This document shows, piece by piece, positions 8,562-17,315 of a DNA stretch of 64,000 nucleotides. The notes under the pieces are model-generated. The model worked only from the letters and a program-made list of their open reading frames with translations, was not told where the DNA came from and searched no databases. Source of the stretch: Deltaproteobacteria bacterium (GTDB taxonomy: Bacteria; Desulfobacterota; Desulfobacteria; Desulfobacterales; Desulfosarcinaceae); the NCBI GenBank assembly GCA_021824175.1, contig JAKALP010000029.1:1-64000 (forward strand), written 5' to 3'. Positions within the stretch are counted from its first letter, which is position 1; each line of letters begins with the position of its first letter. The position numbers and the translations under genes were made by a program.

Positions 8562-9238
8562 GAGCGATGATCCGGGGCATCATATCGGCGTGCATGGAAG
8601 GAGCCATCAAGAAATTGTCTACCGCGGGACTGATCGGCGAGACCTTTGCGAACCGGGAATACTTCCAGCACTACGGATTTACTTCACGGCCATTACAGGG
8701 TGCTGAGTGCATCCTGATCCGCGAGGGCAATCACATTGTCGTCATTGCTTCCGATGACCGCCGCTATCGCATCAGCCTGCAAAACGGCGAGGTCGCTATC
8801 CACGATAATCAAGGGCAGGCCATTCATCTACAGGCCGATAACAAAATCCAAGTCACTTGCGCGGGAGCCTTGACCATCGATGCGGCCGATTCGGTCACCA
8901 TCAACACTCAGGCGGCGGCTATCAATTGCGATACGGTTGAAGTTAAGGCCGATACCAGCGCCGCAGTCACTAGTCCACAGGTCACGATCACAGCCAGCGC
9001 CAAGGTGACCATGACCACGCCTTTGGTAGAAGTGAGCGGCAATTTGCAGGTCGCCGGCAGCGGTCAATTCGGCGGCGGCTTGAGCATGACGGGCGCCTCC
9101 GGCAGCGGAAATATTACCACTCCCGGCAATATCTCGGACGGCGTGCGCAGCATGGCCGCCGACCGGGCGATTTACAACGGCCATACTCATCCCGGCGATT
9201 CGGGCGGCACCACGGGCGCGCCGAATCAGACTATGTAG
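8558..9238 (+). CDS. Baseplate central spike protein (Mu gp45/gpV-like)
   Basis: A 226-residue spike. The N-terminal OB-like part (residues about 1-90) is followed by a repetitive beta-helical stem (NKIQVTCAGALTIDAADSV, NTQAAAINCDTVEVKAD). The apex carries the metal-ligand pair H-x-H (NGHTHPG, His209 and His211). In P2 gpV and related spikes this HxH motif binds an iron ion at the membrane-piercing tip. The protein trimerises beneath the hub. All expected parts are present. Confidence 0.88.
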   Translation: MRAMIRGIISACMEGAIKKLSTAGLIGETFANREYFQHYGFTSRPLQGAECILIREGNHIVVIASDDRRYRISLQNGEVAIHDNQGQAIHLQADNKIQVTCAGALTIDAADSVTINTQAAAINCDTVEVKADTSAAVTSPQVTITASAKVTMTTPLVEVSGNLQVAGSGQFGGGLSMTGASGSGNITTPGNISDGVRSMAADRAIYNGHTHPGDSGGTTGAPNQTM

Positions 9239-9244
9239 GGTTCG

Positions 9245-9604
9245 ATGGATTTTAAATTATCCTATCACGGCGGGACCGCGGACATCACCTGGGGCCCGGT
9301 GGAGAGCATCGCCAACAACATTTGGCTATCGCTGAATATCCCCAAGGGGTCGTTTGTTTTTGCGTCCGACTTCGGGCACCGCTTTTATCTAGTCAAGAAG
9401 AATACGGCCCAAGCTCCCGCTCTGCTGGAATCGCTGGCCCGCGAAGCGTTGCAGTGGCTGCTGGATCTGGGCCGGGCCGCCTCCATCGAAGTATTGGCCC
9501 AGCGCGACCCGATCAATCATCCCAACCGATTGCTGCTGCGCGGCGAAGTGGTGCAGGCCGATGGGCGGCGGGTGCCCTTTGAAAAGTTCGTCGAGGTGGT
9601 GTGA
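9245..9604 (+). CDS. Baseplate wedge protein (Mu gp46 / gpW-like)
   Basis: A 119-residue protein with the gpW/gp25-like pattern: a leading L-x-Y-H-G strand, SLNIPKGSFVFASDFGHRFYLVKK at residues about 29-52, a helix containing EALQWLLDLGRAASIEV, and a C-terminal strand (RRVPFEKFVEVV). This family is the lysozyme-like wedge element that nucleates the sheath in contractile tails. The gene sits between spike and baseplate-J, as in Mu. Its TGA overlaps the next ATG (9602-9606). Confidence 0.85.
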   Translation: MDFKLSYHGGTADITWGPVESIANNIWLSLNIPKGSFVFASDFGHRFYLVKKNTAQAPALLESLAREALQWLLDLGRAASIEVLAQRDPINHPNRLLLRGEVVQADGRRVPFEKFVEVV

Positions 9605-10419
9605 TGGAGTATCAAAAGACATTTGACGAAGAACTCGCGGCAATCCTCACGGACTACGGCAATCAATCCTGGATCGATCCGGAAACCGGCCTGCCCATGG
9701 CGCCCATCGATATCTCCAAAGGCTCCATGGTGTTCATTAAGGGGGCCGTGCTGGCCTCCGCCAAATGGGGATTGCACAAGCATCAAGCCTGGATCGCCCG
9801 GCAGATCTTCCCGGACGCCTGCGACAGCGAGAAATTGGAGCACCACTGCTGGCTGCGCGGCATCAATCGCAATGCGGGAGAGACCGACGAAGCACTGCTG
9901 GCCAGGCTGCTGGCCGATCTGCGCGATCCGCCGGCGGGCGGCAACGCGGCCGATTATGCGCGCTGGGCCGGGCAGGTGCAGGGCGTTGCTACGGCCTGGT
10001 GCGTGCCCATGGGCAACGGCATCGGCACGGTGGATGTGCTGATTTTGGCGGACGCGCTGTTGACGGGGTCGGCGGTGCCCGGTCCCGCGCTGCTGGCGGC
10101 GGTGCACGCCTATATCATCGCGCGCTGTCCCTGCGAGATGCACCCGGACGATCTGCGCATTCTGGCGCCGGGCATTATCGCCCAGGATGTGACCATGTCC
10201 ATACCGGGCGTGGCGGCCGACCCGGCCGAGATCGCGGCCGACATCAGCGCCTTCATTTCGGCCATGGCGCCGGGCCAGTCCTTGTATTTGTCGCGCCTGA
10301 GCGCCTTTGCGGTGGCCGCGGGCGAAGAAAACGCCACGATCATCACGCCCCAGGCCAATGTAGTGCCCGGCGTGAATCAAGTGATCCGTCCGGGCGTGAT
10401 CACCGTCAGCGCGGAGTAG
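9604..10419 (+). CDS. Baseplate J-like protein (Mu gp47)
   Basis: A 271-residue baseplate wedge protein with the Baseplate_J pattern: LARLLADLRDPPAGGNAADYARWAGQVQGV near residues 98-128, a WCVPMGNGIGTVDVLILAD strand pair, and C-terminal sequence INQVIRPG-like (NVVPGVNQVIRPGVITVSAE). ATG 9604 is chosen because it overlaps the previous TGA. It connects the hub to the periphery of the baseplate. Length and order fit Mu gp47, though it is somewhat shorter than many homologues. Confidence 0.85.
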   Translation: MEYQKTFDEELAAILTDYGNQSWIDPETGLPMAPIDISKGSMVFIKGAVLASAKWGLHKHQAWIARQIFPDACDSEKLEHHCWLRGINRNAGETDEALLARLLADLRDPPAGGNAADYARWAGQVQGVATAWCVPMGNGIGTVDVLILADALLTGSAVPGPALLAAVHAYIIARCPCEMHPDDLRILAPGIIAQDVTMSIPGVAADPAEIAADISAFISAMAPGQSLYLSRLSAFAVAAGEENATIITPQANVVPGVNQVIRPGVITVSAE

Positions 10420-10421
10420 CC

Positions 10422-11084
10422 ATGGCCGATATCCAGGACGAAGCCGGGCAGGAGATCTTCGATGAAGCCGGCGCGATGCTTGATGGCGGCACGCCGGCCG
10501 TGGCCGAGTACTCGCCCATGGTCGAACGGCGGCATCGCAATGTGCTGGCCCTGCTGACGCCGGTGACGCTGGGGCCGAATCATGACGCGGACATGCGCAT
10601 CGAGGGAGAGCACCTGGACCGGGCGCAAGCCGATGCCCAGCAGCTTTTGCGCGAGATGTTCCCCGACACCTGCTTTGCCTTGCTGCCGGACTGGGAGCGC
10701 TTGCTGGGCCTGCCGGACGGCTGCGTTGGCCAACTGCCCACCGTGGCCCAGCGGATCGCGGCGGCGGCAGCCAAGTGGGGCGAAAAAAGAGCGTTGAGCA
10801 AAAGCCATCTCATCGCTGCCGCCGCGCGTCTGGGCTACACCATCACCATCACCAGCTACGCCATGCGCCGCTTTGGCCAGGCCGTCATCGGCGGCGACTA
10901 CACCGGCCGCGAATGGGCCGGCACCATCACCGTCAACGCTCCGGCCGTGGCCGTTCACAGCCGCGGCTACGGAGCAGCCGTCTACGGCGAGGCCTATAGA
11001 ACATGGGGCTTTACGGCCCTGGAGTGCGCCATCCAGCGGCTGCGGCCGGCGCACGTGAACGTCATCTTCAGCTACGACACATAG
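10422..11084 (+). CDS. DUF2313 tail protein (Mu gp48 / YmfQ-like, gpI position)
   Basis: A 220-residue protein beginning MADIQDEAGQEIFDEAG, 2 nt after the baseplate-J stop. It has the YmfQ/DUF2313 landmarks: LREMFPDTCFALLPDWERLLGLP (residues about 81-103), TVAQRIAAAAAKWGE, and a C-terminal ALECAIQRLRPAHVNVIFSYD. It probably links the baseplate wedge to the tail fibre. The sequence is open in frame back to 9765, but only ATG 10422 fits the operon spacing. Confidence 0.85.
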   Translation: MADIQDEAGQEIFDEAGAMLDGGTPAVAEYSPMVERRHRNVLALLTPVTLGPNHDADMRIEGEHLDRAQADAQQLLREMFPDTCFALLPDWERLLGLPDGCVGQLPTVAQRIAAAAAKWGEKRALSKSHLIAAAARLGYTITITSYAMRRFGQAVIGGDYTGREWAGTITVNAPAVAVHSRGYGAAVYGEAYRTWGFTALECAIQRLRPAHVNVIFSYDT

Positions 11085-11093
11085 GAGGAGAAA

Positions 11094-11726
11094 ATGGACT
11101 ATCCGCGCTCGCAACCCAATATCAATCTCTATAACGGCAAGTTCACGGACGGCGATCCGGAGCTGGGCATTCCCGCCTCGCGCGACTGCGCCGCCTGGGG
11201 CAATGCAGTGTCCGATGAGATACTGGAAGTAATCACCGACGCCGGGTTGACTCCCGATGAGGCGGACAACACCCAACTGCTCCAGGCGATTGAAGCACGG
11301 CTTAACTCAATAGCGCAGCGATTCACAAGACCGGACAATGCGACCGCCAACAATAATACGGTCAGTGTCACCATAAATACGACTCTGGCGACGCTCGATT
11401 TGGGAACGGTTACGGCGGGAGATCTGGCGATTGTCAGCGGCGCAAGCTGGCCCGCTACCCCAAGCGGCGGAAATTTCGTCAGCATCAATTTCGATAAAGA
11501 TTCGGGTAACGCCGTGGCGGTATTTCATCCCTTTTCTACAGCCGACACAAACCAAGGACGATGCGGGACAGATAATGTGATCGGCTCTCCGCATCAACAT
11601 ATATCCCATCCAATGCGAATTACCACTTCGGGGACACTGGTCATTAAATTGGTGGGGAACGTGACCTCGGGGCCTCTGAATTTTACTGCTAATCATTTGA
11701 GAGTGACATGGATTTACAAGCAATGA
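11094..11726 (+). CDS. Tail fibre-type protein, N-terminal attachment module
   Basis: A 210-residue protein after a strong TAGGAGGAG ribosome-binding site. The first 75 residues ([39 protein letters not shown]) resemble the conserved attachment end of Mu-like tail-fibre proteins. The rest is beta-rich with Thr/Asn repeats ([25 protein letters not shown]), compatible with a receptor-binding tip. It is short for a fibre, so it may be a stub that works with the downstream fibre gene. A domain search would settle this. Confidence 0.6.
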   Translation: MDYPRSQPNINLYNGKFTDGDPELGIPASRDCAAWGNAVSDEILEVITDAGLTPDEADNTQLLQAIEARLNSIAQRFTRPDNATANNNTVSVTINTTLATLDLGTVTAGDLAIVSGASWPATPSGGNFVSINFDKDSGNAVAVFHPFSTADTNQGRCGTDNVIGSPHQHISHPMRITTSGTLVIKLVGNVTSGPLNFTANHLRVTWIYKQ

Positions 11727-11765
11727 TCCCGATTGAAGCACAATCTCCGGGCAAAAGAGGACGCC

Positions 11766-12221
11766 ATGAACAATGACCATGGTGCCGACATGACGGTTTC
11801 AAGCGATGCGATACGCGCCGCAGTGGGATCGATTTGGCCGGATCTGAAGTACATCGTGCTGTCTGATCCGGACTATATCCGGCCCACGATGGAAGAATTA
11901 AGCCAGACCCTCAATGCCCTGGAAGTTCAGCGGATGCCCTATATTCCGCTGCTGTTTGAGTGCGAAGAGTTCGCCCTCGGCCTGATGTACGAAGTCCGCA
12001 AGCAGCATGCCCAAGAAGCAATTGCGGGCCGGATTGCCGCTGACCGCCTCCTGAACTGGCCGCTGGGCATCTGTGCCGGCACGCGCTTCAGGGGCCGTGA
12101 TTTGGACCATTGGGCCAATGTGTGCCTGACCACGGACGGCGTCCGGCTCATCGAACCGCAAAACAACACGGTCTGGGCGCCTGACGCCCAAAACGATCAA
12201 ATCTACTTTCTACTGATGTGA
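11766..12221 (+). CDS. Papain-like / MOA C-terminal-like small protein in the tail-fibre operon
   Basis: A 151-residue protein starting at ATG 11766, with AAGAGG upstream. It has three spaced elements resembling the cysteine-protease-like fold of MOA-type lectin C-termini: FECEEFALGL with a cysteine near residue 61, RDLDHWANVCL with a histidine near 109, and DGVRLIEPQN with Glu-Pro near 125. The Cys-His-Glu/Asn order is suggestive but not proof of catalysis. It is co-linear with phage fibre genes, so it could act on a host surface or modify the fibre. No signal peptide is seen. Confidence 0.5.
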   Translation: MNNDHGADMTVSSDAIRAAVGSIWPDLKYIVLSDPDYIRPTMEELSQTLNALEVQRMPYIPLLFECEEFALGLMYEVRKQHAQEAIAGRIAADRLLNWPLGICAGTRFRGRDLDHWANVCLTTDGVRLIEPQNNTVWAPDAQNDQIYFLLM

Positions 12222-12230
12222 GGGATGATC

Positions 12231-14636
12231 ATGAGAAGAATTTTATGCATAACGGCAATCATTATATTGTTGGCCGCACTCTTGGGCTGCGTCGGCCTAA
12301 AATCGACCTCCAAGCCGGACTATGATCTGTTGCGCCGCGCCGAGAAAGGCGCGGCCAAAATCAGCGACTACGCCACCGCCGCAATCCCGGCGGCCGATGA
12401 TACGCTCATCGGTACCGATGTCAGCGACACCTCCATGGGGCCTTCCGGCACCACCAAGAAGTACCGGCTGCGCGATCTGCCCATCAGCGATCCGGCCCAG
12501 GCCGCGCTGGCCGCCAAGCAAAACACGGTGCCCTCCGCCACCAGCCAGGAGATCCTGTCCGGCACCGAAACCGCCCCGCGCCTGATCTCTCCGGCCCAGG
12601 CCGCGCAAGCCGCGCAAGTCCATGGCTCTGGCGTTCCCGGCGCTGACGGCAAAACATGGCGCTCCGGCAGCGGCGCACCAAGCTCCGGCACCGGAGTAGA
12701 TGGAGATTTCTACCTGGATTCAGCCGCATCAGCCTGGTATGGGCCAAAGGCGTCCGGCGCATGGTCCGGCACCGGACCCCATTCAATGATCGGCCCGGCC
12801 GGATCGACCGGGGCTGCCGGCGCTACCGGCGCGGCCGGAGCCACATGGAGTGTCGGCAGCGGCGCGCCAAGCGGTGCGGCGGGCGCCGACGGTGATCTCT
12901 ACTTGGACTCGGCGGCGTCGGCCTGGTATGGCCCCAAAACAGACGGTTCCTGGAGCGGTACCGGTCCGCATAGTATTGTAGGCCTCCAGGGATCTCCCGG
13001 CGCGGCGGGCGCCAACGGCCAGGGATTTGAATCGTGCACGCCGGCCAACGGCGATTGCGGCCTGGCCATGCCCGCCAATACCGTCGCGTATAGCCGCACC
13101 CTCGTGGCCGGCGAGTGCCACCGCTGGCAAACGTACATCAGCAGCGCTTGGCATTGGTACCGGCAGTGCTATGGGGAGAGTTCGCCCACCGAGGAGACAA
13201 TCGGCGGGGCGGGATTTAACCAGGCGGGCAACTATGCGCCGACAGGTGTGTGGGATTGGTCGGGGGTCAATGGGTCCTCCATCTGGCCCACTTGGAACCA
13301 GAATACTACCGGCACGGCGGCGGGTTTGGCGGCACCTTACATTGATTGGAATGCTACCTTGGGCGGACCGAGAATACTCAATAAACCCACAATCCCCACC
13401 GTATCGGATACCGCCTATGATGCCACGAGCTGGAACGCTAACGCCGATGCCCCGAGCAAAAACGCGGTGCGCGATGAGATTGAAACACTGATCTCCCAAA
13501 TCGCGCAGATGACGACCGCATTCAACTCCTTGGGGTTGAATGCATTTTTCTTTGCTCCTTATTCTCCTGCGAGTTATCCCGCCTGGTCGCAGACGGCGAG
13601 CCCCGCAATTTCATTTGACGTGACCGACTCCAGCCCAACCTATTCAATCGCGGCGGTGGACTGGAAGATCGGCTCAGGCGGCAGTTATACCGGCCATTCC
13701 CTGACCCACGGCTCGGGCGACCGCTGGAGCGCAACCCTATCGGGTTTGAGCGAGGGCAGTAATTCGCTTTACTTGCGCGCCACGGATGATAAGAGCGGCA
13801 CGCCCAACCAGGGAGAATCGAGCGCCTTTACGATCAATGTGGATTTGACCGACCCGGTAGTTAACGCGGGATCGGATCAGACCCATGATGGCACTGGACA
13901 GCAGATCACGGTTAGCGGGATTTCTATCACCGAGGCCAACGAGGCTGCGCGCGAGCGGCAGATTTACAATGTAACCACAAGTTCGGTGGAGTCGGCCTAT
14001 ACATCATTTTCAGGCACTTCGTTCGTCTATACTCTGCCCGCCAATGCCAATGACTACCGATTTGACGTGCGTGTGACAGATCTTTCAGGTCGCACTGGCA
14101 CGGATAGCCTGAACGTCAGCTATTACGCCGCGAGCGAGCCTGCGACAGGAACGGTGTTGTTTGGGTCGTCCGCCACTTCCACCGCCGCCGATATGTCTCC
14201 CAGCACCAATGGGGCCGCTTACTTCGACACCCCGTTTACCGCATCATGGTCAGAGTCCGCCGCGTCTACGACCGTTGGGACGGTGGACGTGTTCTTCCAG
14301 GGATGGGCCGGTGGCAATGCAAAGGTGGTTATCACCGATGCATCAGGCCAAATTATTGCAAATGGCGTATCTCCGGCAATCGCCGTAAGTTGGGAAGAGT
14401 CCGCAAGCTGGCATACATTCACCTATTCTACTTCTCCCCCGGTGAGCAAGGGGACGGGATATAAAGCGTTTGTGGTCGGCGATACCGACGGATGGGCAAA
14501 ATTCCCATATAACAATGATGGATCAGATACGTTGTGCTACCAATCGGCGAACAATTACGCCACCCCGGTGGCCCTATCATGCACATCTCAATTTGACACG
14601 TCCGTGACCGCTGGAGGTATCCGTGCGAAAAAATAG
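12231..14636 (+). CDS. Tail-fibre-like protein with a lipoprotein signal and collagen-like segments
   Basis: About 801 residues. The N-terminus is a lipoprotein signal (MRRILC..., hydrophobic core, LLGC lipobox near residue 20). Next comes a fibre-type motif, SQEILSGTETAPRLISPAQA, near residues 104-123, seen in phage fibre shafts. Two 47-residue repeats follow, separated by collagen-like G-x-y triplets. After these come a structured region with Cys-x-Trp (GECHRWQTYISSAWHWYRQC) and Ig-like beta domains (residues about 440-640). ATG 12231 is preferred over ATG 12225 because it sits 7 nt from GAGGG. Secretion of a fibre as a lipoprotein is odd for a phage. The gene overlaps the next by 14 nt. 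Confidence 0.6.
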   Translation: MRRILCITAIIILLAALLGCVGLKSTSKPDYDLLRRAEKGAAKISDYATAAIPAADDTLIGTDVSDTSMGPSGTTKKYRLRDLPISDPAQAALAAKQNTVPSATSQEILSGTETAPRLISPAQAAQAAQVHGSGVPGADGKTWRSGSGAPSSGTGVDGDFYLDSAASAWYGPKASGAWSGTGPHSMIGPAGSTGAAGATGAAGATWSVGSGAPSGAAGADGDLYLDSAASAWYGPKTDGSWSGTGPHSIVGLQGSPGAAGANGQGFESCTPANGDCGLAMPANTVAYSRTLVAGECHRWQTYISSAWHWYRQCYGESSPTEETIGGAGFNQAGNYAPTGVWDWSGVNGSSIWPTWNQNTTGTAAGLAAPYIDWNATLGGPRILNKPTIPTVSDTAYDATSWNANADAPSKNAVRDEIETLISQIAQMTTAFNSLGLNAFFFAPYSPASYPAWSQTASPAISFDVTDSSPTYSIAAVDWKIGSGGSYTGHSLTHGSGDRWSATLSGLSEGSNSLYLRATDDKSGTPNQGESSAFTINVDLTDPVVNAGSDQTHDGTGQQITVSGISITEANEAARERQIYNVTTSSVESAYTSFSGTSFVYTLPANANDYRFDVRVTDLSGRTGTDSLNVSYYAASEPATGTVLFGSSATSTAADMSPSTNGAAYFDTPFTASWSESAASTTVGTVDVFFQGWAGGNAKVVITDASGQIIANGVSPAIAVSWEESASWHTFTYSTSPPVSKGTGYKAFVVGDTDGWAKFPYNNDGSDTLCYQSANNYATPVALSCTSQFDTSVTAGGIRAKK
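12654..12983 (+). repeat. Two 47-codon direct repeats in the fibre-like gene
   Basis: Copy A is 12654-12794 and copy B is 12843-12983. Both encode a unit starting TW-x-x-GSGAPS, with the shared core YLDSAASAWYGPK and ending GTGPHS(M/I)(I/V)G. The 16 codons between them are collagen-like (GSTGAAGATGAAG). Fibre genes commonly exchange such modules by recombination. Confidence 0.85.
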
Positions 14637-16644
14637 AGCCATTACTTTACTACTATTTTGTTTGGCGGCGATACCATGCGCGGCATGGGCCACAACCCCG
14701 AATATCAGTGGAGTATCGGGACCCGTGGCGTCAGGCCAGACGCTCACCATCAACGGCACCACGATGGCCGATGAAAACAAGTCCAACTGGCTATCGGATT
14801 TCCAATCCGGAAACTATTATGGCTTCGAAACCGCCACATTGAGCAAGAACGGTGAGGGGCCTTATAATGCCACATCCGGAGCCCTTGGGAATACGGTTTG
14901 CTCCATTAGTAGTACTACCTTAGTGAAGTTGTCCGGCAGCAGATCGATGCTGTTAACCAATGGCGGAGCGTGTAGCGGCCAGAGTTGCCAGGAATGTGAT
15001 TTGTATATTGATAATTCTGGCTTTCATCGCAATGACGTTTACATAAGGGGATATTTCAGGCTGAACTATACGGTTTGGCCGACGCATTATCACAAAATGA
15101 TGGAGGTCGTTCCGGCTACTATGTCGTATGGGGACTGGTACTCCCAACCTGTTATTGATGGTTCCGGAAATGCCCCCAGTCAATGGATGTTGCGGGGGGG
15201 AAATGATGGCAATGGCACTAATTTCAATCTCCCCGGCGGTCAACTTCAAAATAACCGATGGTATTGCATTGAGGTCCGATATAACCATACCGGGAATCAA
15301 ATTACCGGCTGGATTGATGGGGTCCAAATCGGGACCTCATCCATGACCGCATCCGATACCGTGGATTTTATGGAGTTCGGAACGCCGAACTTTGATGGAA
15401 CAAACTCCTCTTTTTCTTACACCCAATGGTGGGACAACGTAACAATCTCAAGTTCACGAATTTACCCGAGCGCAACAGTGGAAATAGGAGATGGGCCTAT
15501 ATATGCGACGGCGAATAAAGTATATCAAGCGCCGGCCTTTATCAGCGACACCTCTATATCCGTCACTGCCGACCTGACCGGTCTTGGGAATGGTCCGTAT
15601 TATTTATGGGTAACCAACAATCGCCAGGAGCCCAGCGCTGCCTATGCCTTGAGTGGAGGTCCAACGCCGACACCGACTCCTACTCCAACCCCTACGCCGA
15701 CGCCGACGCCGAGCCCAACGCCGACACCAGCTCCCGTGCTTACGCCAATCTTCACCGAACACTTTGATGATAATGGCTTTGGGGGCCGAGGTTGGTTCGA
15801 CAATACAGCCCATGGCATTATTGCCACGTCGGGTTGTTTTTTGGGCAATTGTCTTCAGTGGACCTGGCCACAAGGCGCCACCCGGCCCACCAATGGCCTG
15901 GCTATGCGGCACGCCATCACTACGGCTGGGGAGATATTCATTCATTTTAAAATCAAGTTTGCAACTGGATGGCAGGGCTCACAGCATACCTATCATCCCC
16001 ACATGATCACTATTCCGAGCAATGCGGATGATCAATATGCCGGCTTGGCCCAGTCCATTTTGAACACGTATATAGAAGCCATAACGGATGTCGGTTCATC
16101 GGGCGCCCCCAGGCCATCCATAGCATTCCAGGACATGCTGCGAGTCAGCACGGTTGGGTGCCCAACGCCGCCTTGCGATATTCGGGCCGCAACCGAAAAT
16201 AGAAGTACTTTCTGGTGCAATCAGCGCAACAACATGACGGGCAATCCGACTGTAAATACCTGCTATGATTTCACCGGAAACGGCGATTGGTATTCGGCCG
16301 TCACCTGGACCAACAATTCTTCCGATCTCTTGACCATCAATCCATGGCACGACGTGCAGGTATATATGAAGATGAACACCATCAGTGGTGGTATCGGCCA
16401 ACCTGATGGCATCATACGCGAATGGATTGACTCTACCGAAGTACTATACATAACCACGGCGCTATTGCGCACAAATCAATATCCCACCCTGTCATGGGGG
16501 CAATTGGTATTATCCCCATGGATCGGCGATGGCGCACCCGTGGCTGAGACGATGTATATTGATGAGCTTTATGTTTATGACGGCAATCCGATGGTCGGGG
16601 CTTCGCAAAACCCAGTGCTGCGCGGTGGGCGCATTTTTCGGTGA
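14623..16644 (+). CDS. Secreted two-domain jelly-roll (lectin/glycanase-like) protein
   Basis: A 673-residue protein. It starts at GTG 14623 behind GGAGG and has a clear signal peptide (ITLLLFCLAAIPCAAWA). Two beta-rich domains of about 300 residues, each ending in a W/D-rich strand (YTQWWDNVTISSS; MYIDELYVYDGNP), are joined by a Pro-Thr linker near residues 346-367. The shape is that of concanavalin-like sugar-binding or polysaccharide-degrading domains. Catalytic residues are not recognisable. The gene overlaps the fibre-like gene by 14 nt and shares its operon. It may be a phage receptor-binding or depolymerase protein, or a host cell-surface protein. Confidence 0.55.
   Translation: MRKNRAITLLLFCLAAIPCAAWATTPNISGVSGPVASGQTLTINGTTMADENKSNWLSDFQSGNYYGFETATLSKNGEGPYNATSGALGNTVCSISSTTLVKLSGSRSMLLTNGGACSGQSCQECDLYIDNSGFHRNDVYIRGYFRLNYTVWPTHYHKMMEVVPATMSYGDWYSQPVIDGSGNAPSQWMLRGGNDGNGTNFNLPGGQLQNNRWYCIEVRYNHTGNQITGWIDGVQIGTSSMTASDTVDFMEFGTPNFDGTNSSFSYTQWWDNVTISSSRIYPSATVEIGDGPIYATANKVYQAPAFISDTSISVTADLTGLGNGPYYLWVTNNRQEPSAAYALSGGPTPTPTPTPTPTPTPTPSPTPTPAPVLTPIFTEHFDDNGFGGRGWFDNTAHGIIATSGCFLGNCLQWTWPQGATRPTNGLAMRHAITTAGEIFIHFKIKFATGWQGSQHTYHPHMITIPSNADDQYAGLAQSILNTYIEAITDVGSSGAPRPSIAFQDMLRVSTVGCPTPPCDIRAATENRSTFWCNQRNNMTGNPTVNTCYDFTGNGDWYSAVTWTNNSSDLLTINPWHDVQVYMKMNTISGGIGQPDGIIREWIDSTEVLYITTALLRTNQYPTLSWGQLVLSPWIGDGAPVAETMYIDELYVYDGNPMVGASQNPVLRGGRIFR
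15660..15735 (+). repeat. Pro-Thr coding microsatellite
   Basis: A 6-bp-period tract (CCNACN) encodes alternating Pro-Thr with two Pro-Ser/Pro-Ala variants. It forms the linker between the two domains of the secreted protein. Such tracts change length by slippage. Confidence 0.9.
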
Positions 16645-17315
16645 AGCAGACAGAATAGGCCGGTGGACATCAGTAGCAAGGTGGAGGGTTCGGGCACTGG
16701 CATTGGCTGACGGATTAAGGTTAGATTGATGACGGCGTTCGATGCCAATTCCATTGCGTTGAAGGATTCGCCGAGGATTTGCGACCACCATAACAGATCA
16801 TTATCCAACACGATTTGGGGAGCGCACATGCCGTATTCAAGATTCCAGGGGTTGCCTACTACGGGCGATCTGCTTCCATAAGGATTGCCGTCATAGTCAA
16901 GGAAGCTCATCGTATCCCACGTGTGTAAAGTAACAGTGCCGGGTGAGTCGAAAAAAAACTCTGAAAAATGCGCCTCAAATTCGGAGGATTCGGGGTTTAA
17001 CGCCATGACGCCTCCCAGTCCTCCCGAGGCCCCGGTAAACAGGCCATAACCGTCAATGTATATTGTTCCATTTTCCAATTTGGTGGAGACGCTGCCGACC
17101 AACGCAGTACTGGGTTCGCTGAACATGGGAATGTCTGTGCTTATATACAATGTAGTGTCCATATCGGCTTGGACGAAGATGCTGTGAGCAACCCCGTCTA
17201 TTGTGAGGGTGCCCACGCCCGCATAGGTGAACATCGCGGCCTGCGTCGCGGGCGCGACGGCGAAGATAATAAGGGCGACGAGAAAGAGCGATTTTGAAAG
17301 GCGCAGCGGGCTCAT
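16575..17315 (-). CDS. PEP-CTERM sorting-domain protein
   Basis: A 246-residue exported protein. The signal peptide (LFLVALIIFAVAPATQAA) is followed by a beta-rich body. Near residue 207 is the PEP-CTERM signal: VPEPSTLLL, a hydrophobic stretch, then HRKM. ATG 17315 is chosen for its GGAG 8 nt upstream. The exosortase system would cleave and anchor it. Oddities: about 18 extra residues (RPPRSTGFCEAP...) follow the usual Arg-rich end, and the last 70 nt overlap, tail to tail, the end of the secreted jelly-roll gene. This suggests a recombination junction altered the 3' end. The exosortase gene is not in the window. Confidence 0.8.
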   Translation of the reverse strand: MSPLRLSKSLFLVALIIFAVAPATQAAMFTYAGVGTLTIDGVAHSIFVQADMDTTLYISTDIPMFSEPSTALVGSVSTKLENGTIYIDGYGLFTGASGGLGGVMALNPESSEFEAHFSEFFFDSPGTVTLHTWDTMSFLDYDGNPYGSRSPVVGNPWNLEYGMCAPQIVLDNDLLWWSQILGESFNAMELASNAVINLTLIRQPMPVPEPSTLLLMSTGLFCLLHRKMRPPRSTGFCEAPTIGLPS

